Notes under the pieces: generated by a model
Seen by the model: only the letters and a program-made list of their open reading frames with translations
Databases searched by the model: none
Told to the model about the DNA's origin: nothing
Translations under genes and position numbers: made by a program
DNA from: Actinostola sp. cb2023
Lineage: Eukaryota; Cnidaria; Anthozoa; Actiniaria; Actinostolidae
Direction of reading: 5' to 3'
DNA length: 64,000 nt
Assembly (NCBI GenBank): GCA_033675265.1
Contig: JAUJYZ010000607.1
Coordinates: 186,001-250,000, forward strand
In this document: positions 1-13,400 of the stretch, piece after piece
Layout of the letters: every line of letters starts with the position of its first letter
How positions within the stretch are numbered: the stretch's first letter is position 1

Positions 1-3000
1 GTAGATGTAGATGTAGAACACCAATATCTATTAGACATTCCCCTATGTCTTGCAGTGATGGGTATCCATCCCCCTTTGCAGGACCCCCCCTAATATAGAT
101 GTAGATGTAGAACACCAATATCTATTAGACATTCCCCTATGTCTTGCAGTGATTGGTATCCATCCCCCTTTGCAGGACCCCCCTTAATATAGATGTAGAT
201 GTAGAACACCAATATCTATTAGACATTCCCCTATGTCTTGCAGTGATGGGTATCCATCCCCCTTTGCAGGACCCCCCTAATGTAGATGTAGATGTAGAAC
301 ACCAATATCTATTAGACATTCCCCTATGTCTTGCAGTGATTGGTATCCATCCTCCTTTGCAGGACCCCCCTAATATAGATGTAGATGTGAACACCAATAT
401 CTATTAGACATTCCCCTATGTCTTGCAGTGATGGGTATCCATCCCCCTTTGCAGGACCCCCCTTAATATAGATGTAGATGTAGAACACCAATATCTATTA
501 GACATTCCCCTATGTCTTGCAGTGATTGGTATCCATCCCCCTTTGCAGGACCCCCCTTAATATAGATGTAGATGTAGAACACCAATATCTATTAGACATT
601 CCCCTATGTCTTGCAGTGATGGGTATCCATCCCCCTTTGCAGGACCCCCCTTAATATAGATGTAGATGTAGAACACCAATATCTATTAGACATTCCCCTA
701 TGTCTTGCAGTGATGGGTATCCCACTTTGCAGGACCCCCCTAATGTAGATGTAGATGTAGAACACCAATATCTATTAGACATTCCCCTATGTCTTGCAGT
801 GATGGGTATCCCACTTTGCAGGACCCCCCTAATGTAGATGTAGATGTAGAACACCAATATCTATTAGACATTTCCCCTATGTCTTGCAGTGATGGGTATC
901 CATCCCCCTTTGCAGGACCCCCCTTAATATAGATGTAGATGTAGAACACCAATATCTATTAGACATTCCCCTATGTCTTGCAGTGATGGGTATCCCACTT
1001 TGCAGGACCCCCTAATGTAGATGTAGATGTAGAACACCAATATCTATTAGACATTCCCCTATGTCTTGCAGTGATGGGTATCCATCCCCCTTTGCAGGAC
1101 CCCCCTTAATATAGATGTAGATGTAGAACACCAATATCTATTAGACATTCCCCTATGTCTTGCAGTGATGGGTATCCATCCCCCTTTGCAGGACCCCCTT
1201 AATATAGATGTAGATGTAGAACACCAATATCTATTAGACATTCCCCTATGTCTTGCAGTGATGGGTATCCCCCTTTGCAGGACCCCCCTTAATATAGATG
1301 TAGATGTAGAACACCAATATCTATTAGACATTCCCCTATGTCTTGCAGTGATGGGTATCCATCCCCCTTTGCAGGACCCCCCCTAATATAGATGTAGATG
1401 TAGAACACCAATATCTATTAGACATTCCCCTATGTCTTGCAGTGATGGGTATCCCCCTTTGCAGGACCCCCCTAATATAGATGTAGATGTAGAACACCAG
1501 TATCTATTAGACATTCCCCTATGTCTTGCAGTGATGGGTATCCATCCCCCTTTGCAGGACCCCCCCTAATATAGATGTAGATGTAGAACACCAATATCTA
1601 TTAGACATTCCCCTATGTCTTGCAGTGATGGGTATCCATCCCCCTTTGCAGGACCCCCCTTAATATAGATGTAGATGTAGAACACCAATATCTATTAGAC
1701 ATTCCCCTATGTCTTGCAGTGATGGGTATCCCCCTTTGCAGGACCCCCCTAATATAGATGTAGAACACCAGTATCTATTAGACATTCCCCTATGTCTTGC
1801 AGTGATGGGTATCCATCCCCCTTTGCAGGACCCCCCTAATATAGATGTAGATGTAGAACACCAATATCTATTAGACATTCCCCTATGTCTTGCAGTGATG
1901 GGTATCCATCCCCCTTTGCAGGACCCCCCTAATGTAGATGTAGATGTAGAACACCAATATCTATTAGACATTCCCCTATGTCTTGCAGTGATTGGAATCC
2001 ATCCTCCTTTGCAGGACCCCCCCCTAATATAGATGTAGATGTAGAACACCAATATCTATTAGACATTCCCCTATGTCTTGCAGTGATGGGTATCCATCCC
2101 CCTTTGCAGGACCCCCCTTAATATAGATGTAGATGTAGAACACCAATATCTATTAGACATTCCCCTATGTCTTGCAGTGATGGGTATCCATCCCCCTTTG
2201 CAGGACCCCCCTGATATAGATGTAGATGTAGAACACCAGTATCTATTAGACATTCCCCTATGTCTTGCAGTGATGGGTATCCATCCCCCTTTGCAGGACC
2301 CCCCCCTGATATAGATGTAGATGTAGAACACCAATATCTATTAGACATTCCCCTATGTCTTGCAGTGATGGGTATCCATCCCCCTTTGCAGGACCCCCCT
2401 AATATAGATGTAGATGTAGAACACCAATATCTATTAGACATTCCCCTATGTCTTGCAGTGATGGGTATCCCACTTTGCAGGACCCCCCTAATGTAGATGT
2501 AGATGTAGAACACACCATATATCTATTAGACATTCCCCTATGTCTTGCAGTGATGGGTATCCCACTTTGCAGGACCCCCTAATGTAGATGTAGATGTAGA
2601 ACACCAATATCTATTAGACATTCCCCTATGTCTTGCAGTGATGGGTATCCATCCCCCTTTGCAGGACCCCCCTTAATATAGATGTGTAGATGTAGAACAC
2701 CAATATCTATTAGACATTCCCCTATGTCTTGCAGTGATGGGTATCCATCCCCCTTTGCAGGACCCCCCTAATATAGATGTAGATGTAGAACACCAATATC
2801 TATTAGACATTCCCCTATGTCTTGCAGTGATGGGTATCCCCCTTTGCAGGACCCCCCTAATATAGATGTAGATGTAGAACACCAATATCTATTAGACATT
2901 CCCCTATGTCTTGCAGTGATGGGTATCCATCCCCCTTTGCAGGACCCCCCTAATATAGATGTAGATGTAGAACACCAATATCTATTAGACATTCCCCTAT

Positions 3001-6000
3001 GTCTTGCAGTGATGGGTATCCCCCTTTGCAGGACCCCCCTAATATAGATGTAGATGTAGAACACCAGTATCTATTAGACATTCCCCTATGTCTTGCAGTG
3101 ATGGGTATCCATCCCCCTTTGCAGGACCCCCCTAATATAGATGTAGATGTAGAACACCAATATCTATTAGACATTCCCCTATGTCTTGCAGTGATGGGTA
3201 TCCATCCCCCTTTGCAGGACCCCCCTTAATATAGATGTAGATGTAGAACACCAATATCTATTAGACATTCCCCTATGTCTTGCAGTGATGGGTATCCCCC
3301 TTTGCAGGACCCCCCTAATGTAGATGTAGATGTAGAACACCAATATCTATTAGACATTCCCCTATGTCTTGCAGTGATGGGTATCCCACTTTGCAGGACC
3401 CCCCTAATGTAGATGTAGATGTAGAACACCAATATCTATTAGACATTCCCCTATGTCTTGCAGTGATGGGTATCCATCCCCCTTTGCAGGACCCCCCTTA
3501 ATATAGATGTAGATGTAGAACACCAATATCTATTAGACATTCCCCTATGTCTTGCAGTGATGGGTATCCATCCCCCTTTGCAGGACCCCCTTAATATAGA
3601 TGTAGATGTAGAACACCAATATCTATTAGACATTCCCCTATGTCTTGCAGTGATGGGTATCCCCCTTTGCAGGACCCCCCTTAATATAGATGTAGATGTA
3701 GAACACCAATATCTATTAGACATTCCCCTATGTCTTGCAGTGATGGGTATCCATCCCCCTTTGCAGGACCCCCCTTAATATAGATGTAGATGTAGAACAC
3801 CAATATCTATTAGACATTCCCCTATGTCTTGCAGTGATGGGTATCCCCCTTTGCAGGACCCCCCTAATATAGATGTAGATGTAGAACACCAGTATCTATT
3901 AGACATTCCCCTATGTCTTGCAGTGATGGGTATCCATCCCCCTTTGCAGGACCCCCCTGATATAGATGTAGATGTAGAACACCAATATCTATTAGACATT
4001 CCCCTATGTCTTGCAGTGATGGGTATCCATCCCCCTTTGCAGGACCCCCCTAATATAGATGTAGATGTAGAACACCAATATCTATTAGACATTCCCCTAT
4101 GTCTTGCAGTGATGGGTATCCCACTTTGCAGGACCCCCCTAATGTAGATGTAGATGTAGAACACCAATATCTATTAGACATTCCCCTATGTCTTGCAGTG
4201 ATGGGTATCCCACTTTGCAGGACCCCCCTAATGTAGATGTAGATGTAGAACACCAATATCTATTAGACATTCCCCTATGTCTTGCAGTGATGGGTATCCA
4301 TCCCCCTTTGCAGGACCCCCTTAATATAGATGTAGATGTAGAACACCAATATCTATTAGACATTCCCCTATGTCTTGCAGTGATGGGTATCCATCCCCCT
4401 TTGCAGGACCCCCCTTAATATAGATGTAGATGTAGAACACCAATATCTATTAGACATTCCCCTATGTCTTGCAGTGATGGGTATCCCCCTTTGCAGGACC
4501 CCCCTTAATATAGATGTAGATGTAGAACACCAATATCTATTAGACATTCCCCTATGTCTTGCAGTGATGGGTATCCATCCCCCTTTGCAGGACCCCCTTA
4601 ATATAGATGTAGATGTAGAACACCAATATCTATTAGACATTCCCCTATGTCTTGCAGTGATGGGTATCCCCCTTTGCAGGACCCCCCTAATATAGATGTA
4701 GATGTAGTAGAACACCAGTATCTATTAGACATTCCCCTATAGACATTCCCCTATGTCTTGCAGTGATGGGTATCCATCCCCCTTTGCAGGACCCCCCTAA
4801 TATAGATGTAGATGTAGAACACCAATATCTATTAGACATTCCCCTATGTCTTGCAGTGATGGGTATCCATCCCCCTTTGCAGGACCCCCTTAATATAGAT
4901 GTAGATGTAGAACACCAATATCTATTAGACATTCCCCTATGTCTTGCAGTGATGGGTATCCCCCTTTGCAGGACCCCCCTAATATAGATGTAGATGTAGA
5001 ACACCAGTATCTATTAGACATTCCCCTATGTCTTGCAGTGATGGGTATCCATCCCCCTTTGCAGGACCCCCCCTAATATAGATGTAGATGTAGAACACCA
5101 ATATCTATTAGACATTCCCCTATGTCTTGCAGTGATGGGTATCCATCCCCCTTTGCAGGATCCCCCCCCCCCCCTAATATAGATGTAGATGTAGAACACC
5201 AATATCTATTAGACATTCCCCTATGTCTTGCAGTGATGGGTATCCCCCTTTGCAGGACCCCCTAATATAGATGTAGATGTAGAACACCAGTATCTATTAG
5301 ACATTCCCCTATGTCTTGCAGTGATGGGTATCCATCCCCCTTTGCAGGACCCCCTAATATAGATGTAGATGTAGAACACCAGTATCTATTAGACATTCCC
5401 CTATGTCTTGCAGTGATGGGTATATCCCCCTTTGCAGGACCCCCCTAATATAGATGTAGATGTAGAACACCAGTATCTATTAGACATTCCCCTATGTCTT
5501 GCAGTGATGGGTATCCATCCCCCTTTGCAGGACCCCCCTAATGTAGATGTAGATGTAGATGTAGAACACCATATCTATTAGACATTCCCCTATGTCTTGC
5601 AGTGATGGGTATCCATCCTCCTTTGCAGGACCCCCCTAATATAGATGTAGATGTAGAACACCAGTATCTATTAGACATTCCCCTATGTCTTGCAGTGATG
5701 GGTATCCATCCCCCTTTGCAGGACCCCCCTAATATAGATGTAGATGTAGAACACCAATATCTATTAGACATTCCCCTATGTCTTGCAGTGATGGGTATCC
5801 ATCCCCCTTTGCAGGACCCCCCTAATATAGATGTAGATGTAGAACACCAGTATCTATTAGACATTCCCCTATGTCTTGCAGTGATGGGTATCCATCCCCC
5901 TTTGCAGGACCCCTCTAATGTAGATGTAGATGTAGAACACCAATATCTATTAGACATTCCCCTATGTCTTGCAGTGATGGGTATCCATCCCCCTTTGCAG

Positions 6001-9000
6001 GACCCCCCTAATATAGATGTAGATGTAGAACACCAGTATCTATTAGACATTCCCCTATGTCTTGCAGTGATGGGTATCCATCCCCCTTTGCAGGACCCCC
6101 CTAATATAGATGTAGATGTAGAACACCAGTATCTATTAGACATTCCCCTATGTCTTGCAGTGATGGGTATCCATCCCCCTTTGCAGGACCCCCCTAATAT
6201 AGATGTAGATGTAGAACACCAGTATCTATTAGACATTCCCCTATGTCTTGCAGTGATGGGTATCCATCCTCCTTTGCAGGACCCCCCTAATATAGATGTA
6301 GATGTAGAACACCAGTATCTATTAGACATTCCCCTATGTCTTGCAGTGATGGGTATCCCCCTTTGCAGGACCCCCCCTAATATAGATGTAGATGTAGAAC
6401 ACCAGTATCTATTAGACATTCCCCTATGTCTTGCAGTGATGGGTATCCCCCTTTGCAGGACCCCCCTAATATAGATGTAGATGTAGAACACCAATATCTA
6501 TTAGACATTCCCCTATGTCTTGCAGTGATGGTATCCATCCCCCTTTGCAGGACCCCCTAATATAGATGTAGATGTAGAACACCAGTATCTATTAGACATT
6601 CCCCTATGTCTTGCAGTGATGGGTATCCATCCCCCTTTGCAGGACCCCCCTAATATAGATGTAGATGTAGAACACCAGTATCTATTAGACATTCCCCTAT
6701 GTCTTGCAGTGATGGGTATCCATCCCCCTTTGCAGGACCCCCCTAATATAGATGTAGATGTAGAACACCAATATCTATTAGACATTCCCCTATGTCTTGC
6801 AGTGATGGGTATCCATCCCCTTTGCAGGACCCCCTAATATAGATGTAGATGTAGAACACCAGTATCTATTAGACATTCCCCTATGTCTTGCAGTGATGGG
6901 TATCCATCCCCCTTTGCAGGACCCCCCTAATATAGATGTAGATGTAGAACACCAATATCTATTAGACATTCCCCTATGTCTTGCAGTGATGGGTATCCAT
7001 CCCCCTTTGCAGGACCCCCCTAATATAGATGTAGATGTAGAACACCAGTATCTATTAGACATTCCCCTATGTCTTGCAGTGATGGGTATCCATCCCCCTT
7101 TGCAGGACCCCCCTAATATAGATGTAGATGTAGAACACCAATATCTATTAGACATTCCCCTATGTCTTGCAGTGATGGGTATCCCCCTTTGCAGGACCCC
7201 CCTAATATAGATGTAGATGTAGAACACCAATATCTATTAGACATTCCCCTATGTCTTGCAGTGATGGGTATCCATCCCCCTTTGCAGGACCCCCCTGATG
7301 TAGATGTAGATGTAGAACACCAATATCTATTAGACATTCCCCTATGTCTTGCAGTGATGGGTATCCATCCCCCTTTGCAGGACCCCTCTAATGTAGATGT
7401 AGATGTAGAACACCAATATCTATTAGACATTCCCCTATGTCTTGCAGTGATGGGTATCCCCCTTTGCAGGACCCCCCTAATATAGATGTAGATGTAGAAC
7501 ACCAGTATCTATTAGACATTCCCCTATGTCTTGCAGTGATGGGTATCCCCCTTTGCAGGACCCCCCTAATATAGATGTAGATGTAGAACACCAGTATCTA
7601 TTAGACATTCCCCTATGTCTTGCAGTGATGGGTATCCCCCTTTGCAGGACCCCCCTAATATAGATGTAGATGTAGAACACCAGTATCTATTAGACATTCC
7701 CCTATGTCTTGCAGTGATGGGTATCCCCCTTTGCAGGACCCCCCTAATATAGATGTAGATGTAGAACACCAATATCTATTAGACATTCCCCTATGTCTTG
7801 CAGTGATGGGTATCCATCCCCCTTTGCAGGACCCCCCTAATATAGATGTAGATGTAGAACACCAATATCTATTAGACATTCCCCTATGTCTTGCAGTGAT
7901 GGGTATATCCCCCTTTGCAGGACCCCCCTAATATAGATGTAGATGTAGAACACCAATATCTATTAGACATTCCCCTATGTCTTGCAGTGATGGGTATCCC
8001 CCTTTGCAGGACCCCCCTAATATAGATGTAGATGTAGAACACCAGTATCTATGAGACATTCCCCTATGTCTTGCAGTGATGGGTATCCATCCCCCTTTGC
8101 AGGACCCCCCTTAATATAGATGTAGATGTAGAACAATATCTATTAGACATTCCCCTATGTCTTGCAGTGATGGGTATCCCTCTTTGCAGGACCCCCCTAA
8201 TATAGATGTAGATGTAGAACACCAGTATCTATTAGACATTCCCCTATGTCTTGCAGTGATGGGTATCCCCCTTTGCAGGACCCCCCTAATATAGATGTAG
8301 ATGTAGAACACCAGTATCTATTAGACATTCCCCTATGTCTTGCAGTGATGGGTATCCCCCCTTTGCAGGACCCCCCTAATATAGATGTAGATGTAGAACA
8401 CCAATATCTATTAGACATTCCCCTATGTCTTGCAGTGATGGGTATCCATCCCCCTTTGCAGGACCCCCCTAATATAGATGTAGATGTAGAACACCAATAT
8501 CTATTAGACATTCCCCTATGTCTTGCAGTGATGGGTATCCATCCCCCTTTGCAGGACCCCCCTAATATAGATGTAGATGTAGAACACCAGTATCTATTAG
8601 ACATTCCCCTATGTCTTGCAGTGATGGGTATCCATCCTCCTTTGCAGGACCCCCCTAATATAGATGTAGATGTAGAACACCAGTATCTATTAGACATTCC
8701 CCTATGTCTTGCAGTGATGGGTATCCCCCTTTGCAGGACCCCCTAATATAGATGTAGATGTAGATGTAGAACACCAGTATCTATTAGACATTCCCCTATG
8801 TCTTGCAGTGATGGGTATCCATCCCCTTTGCAGGACCCCCCTAATATAGATGTAGATGTAGAACACCAATATCTATTAGACATTCCCCTATGTCTTGCAG
8901 TGATGGGTATCCATCCCCCTTTGCAGGACCCCCCTAATATAGATGTAGATGTAGAACACCAGTATCTATTAGACATTCCCCTATGTCTTGCAGTGATGGG

Positions 9001-10400
9001 TATCCCCCTTTGCAGGACCCCCTAATATAGATGTAGATGTAGAACACCAGTATCTATTAGACATTCCCCTATGTCTTGCAGTGATGGGTATCCCCCTTTG
9101 CAGGGACCCCCTAATATAGATGTAGATGTAGAACACCAGTATCTATTAGACATTCCCCTATGTCTTGCAGTGATGGGTATCCATCCCCTTTGCAGGACCC
9201 CCCTAATATAGATGTAGATGTAGAACACCAGTATCTATTAGACATTCCCCTATGTCTTGCAGTGATGGGTATCCCCCTTTGCAGGACCCCCCTAATATAG
9301 ATGTAGATGTAGAACACCAGTATCTATTAGACATTCCCCTATGTCTTGCAGTGATGGGTATCCATCCCCCTTTGCAGGACCCCCCTAATATAGATGTAGA
9401 TGTAGAACACCAGTATCTATTAGACATTCCCCTATGTCTTGCAGTGATGGGTATCCATCCCCCTTTGCAGGACCCCCCTAATATAGATGTAGATGTAGAA
9501 CACCAGTATCTATTAGACATTCCCCTATGTCTTGCAGTGATGGGTATCTCCTCCTTTGCAGGACCCCCCTAATATAGATGTAGATGTAGAACACCAGTAT
9601 CTATTAGACATTCCCCTATGTCTTGCAGTGATGGGTATCCCCCCTTTGCAGGACCCCCCTAATATAGATGTAGATGTAGAACACCAGTATCTATTAGACA
9701 TTCCCCTATGTCTTGCAGTGATGGGTATCCCCCTTTGCAGGACCCCCCTAATATAGATGTAGATGTAGAACACCAGTATCTATTAGACATTCCCCTATGT
9801 CTTGCAGTGATGGGTATCCATCCCCCTTTGCAGGACCCCCCTAATATAGATGTAGATGTAGAACACCAGTATCTATTAGACATTCCCCTATGTCTTGCAG
9901 TGATGGGTATCCCCCTTTGCAGGACCCCCCTAATATAGATGTAGATGTAGAACACCAGTATCTATTAGACATTCCCCTATGTCTTGCAGTGATGGGTATA
10001 TCCCCCTTTGCAGGACCCCCCTAATATAGATGTAGATGTAGAACACCAGTATCTATTAGACATTCCCCTATGTCTTGCAGTGATGGGTATCCATCCCCCT
10101 TTGCAGGACCCCCCTAATATAGATGTAGATGTAGAACACCAGTATCTATTAGACATTCCCCTATGTCTTGCAGTGATGGGTATCCCCCTTTGCAGGACCC
10201 CCCTAATATAGATGTAGATGTAGAACACCAGTATCTATTAGACATTCCCCTATGTCTTGCAGTGATGGGTATCCATCCCCCTTTGCAGGGACCCCCTAAT
10301 ATAGATGTAGATGTAGAACACCAATATCTATTAGACATTCCCCTATGTCTTGCAGTGATGGGTATCCATCCCCCTTTGCAGGATCCTCCTAATGTAGATG
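1..10400. repeat. Array A: minisatellite with 93/89-bp units, left end outside the window
   Basis: About 110 head-to-tail units run from the first base to about 10400. Units are mostly 93 bp or 89 bp; the short form lacks CATC before the second C-rich tract. Common variants are CACCAATAT versus CACCAGTAT, and CCTTAATA versus CCTAATA. Because 93 is a multiple of three, long open frames appear on both strands at once, for example around 5540-6490; these are not genes. Each unit has two pyrimidine tracts that end in GCAG. The array stops about 65 bp before a PPP4R4 exon (10465), so it most likely fills the 3' part of a PPP4R4 intron whose start lies to the left of the window. Confidence 0.97.
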
Positions 10401-10464
10401 TGAACTGGACCTTAGTCATTCGTAAATTTAACTGTTTTTTTTTCTTCTTTCTCTTTGATTTCAG

Positions 10465-13400
10465 TTAAATAATTTATCAGACTTAATTGCATCATTAGTA
10501 GCATGCGAACTAGCAGTGGCATCATCAAGTAATTGGGTCTGCATGTGGAACTCTTGGAGAAGTTTGCTTGTTTCCCAAAATGTCTAACTTCAGACCAGAT
10601 CTACTATAAGTTTGTGCCTTTACTATTCCGCTTACTGTCTTCAAATGTATGTACTACTTTGCTTGTCAATTTAAGATGTATTAATTTGTAAAATAAACTA
10701 TCTTTCAACTCTAAAGTATTTATATGACATTAAAATAATTATTGGTTGTCTCTTGCTTATCTATTTGTTAGCCAGAGACAACCAATTTTAATGTCATATA
10801 ATGCATCCTGGCTGCAATTATAAGATTTCTAAAGTATTTATATTTATATTTTTTATTTTTTAGCGTGTCTTACCTGTGAAATTAGCTGCAGCTCGGACTC
10901 TATGTGTCTTTATAAGGTTTAATAGACGGTTTGAACACAGACAAGAATTGTGTTGTAGGTTAATTCAAGGTAAGACTAATATTACTGCTAAGAAATACTT
11001 CACTTGTCTCTGAGTCAATCAATCAATAAACTTTATATAACGAGGGTAGCGCGTGACAGTTACAAAATAGATGTCCCTGTGGTCCTCAAAAGAGTAATAA
11101 TAATAATAATATATATTTCTTAAAACACACCTAACGGGAGTCTCGATGCTTTTACAATATAAAAAAGTAAAGTGAACTCTCATTCTATTTCTTCTTTTTT
11201 ACAGAATGTGGGACAGGAAAAAGCTATAAGTCAAGACTACTTTTCATTGACATCTGCAAGTTTATAATGGAGTTGTTTTCTCGGAGTTTTTTTAAAGAGA
11301 ATTTCTTTGAATTTTTATTAGAATTAGCTTCAGTAAGTAAACAAGAATGTTAGTTTTGGACGTCTTTGTGTTCTTATTGACATTAGTTTTCATGTATGAT
11401 CATCATCATCACAATTGGAATTATCCATCATCGTAAACATCCTTTATTATTGTCATCATTGCCATCATCACCAGCAGCAGCCATATCCATTGTTATCCAT
11501 TGTTAGTGTGGGCCACAAGTTTAAAAGTGTATTTCACTTTTATGTGTTTACCCTCCGTTTAAATAAAGTCTTTATCTGTTCATCATCATCATCATCATCA
11601 TAAGTATTGCCATCATCATCATCAGTATTGCCATCATCATCATAACCATCATCCATATTCACTATCATCAGCACTAGTCAGTGTCGTCATGTAACTCTCA
11701 TTAGTTTGTAACATTAATATCTTGCTAATTGTTCTACAGGATCCAGTTTTAAATGTACGGTTAAAATTCTGTTCTGTATTACCGACACTAAAATCTGTGC
11801 TAAAGTTATCTGATCGTGTCTTATTACAACAACTGGAACAGTGTGTACGGAAATTACTAAGTTCTGAACAGGAACCAGATGTTTGTTCTGCTGTGCGAGA
11901 GGTGTGTTATTCGTATTTGACAATTTTAAAAAACAATAATTTTACCTAAATGTTTTATGAACCCATGATTGATTTGATTTGTAATGTTTTGTTTGTTTTT
12001 ACAATTGTTTGTCTGGTTGTTTATATATTTGTTTGTTCGTTTGCTTGCTTGTTTGTCTGTTTGCTTATTTGTCTGTTTGTTTGTTTACATTTGTTTGCCC
12101 TTGATTAATATTTGTTTAGTACATTGGATCAGTAATTATCTTCTTATTTGCAGGCTGTAATGAAACTCGATAAAATTGAAATCGCAATGGACATGGTAAG
12201 CTTTTTTATCTGAAAAGAACATGACAATTCAAGAGTTCTGTGTGTTTAGTAAAATATATATTTTTGTTTGATAGTACTCGCGAAGAACAATGTTTGAAGA
12301 TGACCTGAATGACCAGAAAAAAGAAGAAGAAGAAAAACTGTTGAAAGCAATGGTAAGACGACAACACCGCTAGTTTTCTGCTTTGTTTATTGAGTAACAC
12401 AAATCCTTGACTCTTTATAGGAAGACAAAGAGAGAGAAGAAATGTCTGGTGGGCGTCAACAATCTGATCTTCGCAAAAAAGGAGCATCAAAAGACGATAA
12501 AAATGCGAAAAAAGGTTAGAATTTGATTACTTGGTTAGATTATCGGTCGAGTTTCCTTTGATAACTCTTTGATTCTCCTTGTACTGATATCCAGGGACTG
12601 TTAAGAATAAAACCAGCAAAAACGAAGGCCAGGGTGTCAAGAAAACTTCAGCAGCTAATGCACAGAGTACTTCAGGTGACTACATGTTTCTGTGTTGTTG
12701 TTTTTAAGATTATTAAATGTGTTTGTTATGTTTCGTGTTTTTTTCTTAACGTTTGGTACTATTAACGTATTCCCACATCTCTCGATCCCAGATGATGGAC
12801 CGAAGTTCCAAAATACTCATTATATAGTGGGATAATGGGATAGGGCATGAAGTACTCCAGTAAAGGTCATGTACAGCACTATTAGCCACTTTGGAAACGA
12901 ATAAAGGACTGGGAACGAGTTTTTAGAATTAATCTAATTAAGAAATGACAAGAAATCAGAATTAGTAAGTTTCAGGAGTTTGATAGGGTTTGGACAAGTA
13001 GCAAATGAACTGCAGACATTCAAAAACTGCAAAAACTGCAAAGAAATGTATGAGTTACAGGGGATGTGCTTGTCCCCTGTAACATACATTTCTTTGTAAA
13101 TTTTGAGGTGTTTTGGAAAGCTGTTACTCGTTCAATATCTAACTAAGCCTATTGAAACTTTGTAAACTTACTAATTCTGACATGCTCTTTCTTGTGATGG
13201 GGTTCATTTCTTAATTAGATTAATTCTTAAAACTCGTTCCCAGTTCTTTACTCGTTTCCAAAGTGGCTAATAGGTTAGCTAAGTTGCCTGACCCCTCTCC
13301 AAGGAGTCACAATCCCCAAGGCTACAATCCCTCCATATACAATGTGGAAGAAGCGTGTTTATATTGACATGGTGATTCTCACGTGCCCAGACGTTTCTAT

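Noticed and set aside
5538..6494. Open frames of 318 codons (-) and 290 codons (+) in array A
   Set aside because: They arise because the 93-bp unit is a multiple of three and has no stop in two strands. The 89-bp units break them, both strands are open at once, and the product is a pure repeat.
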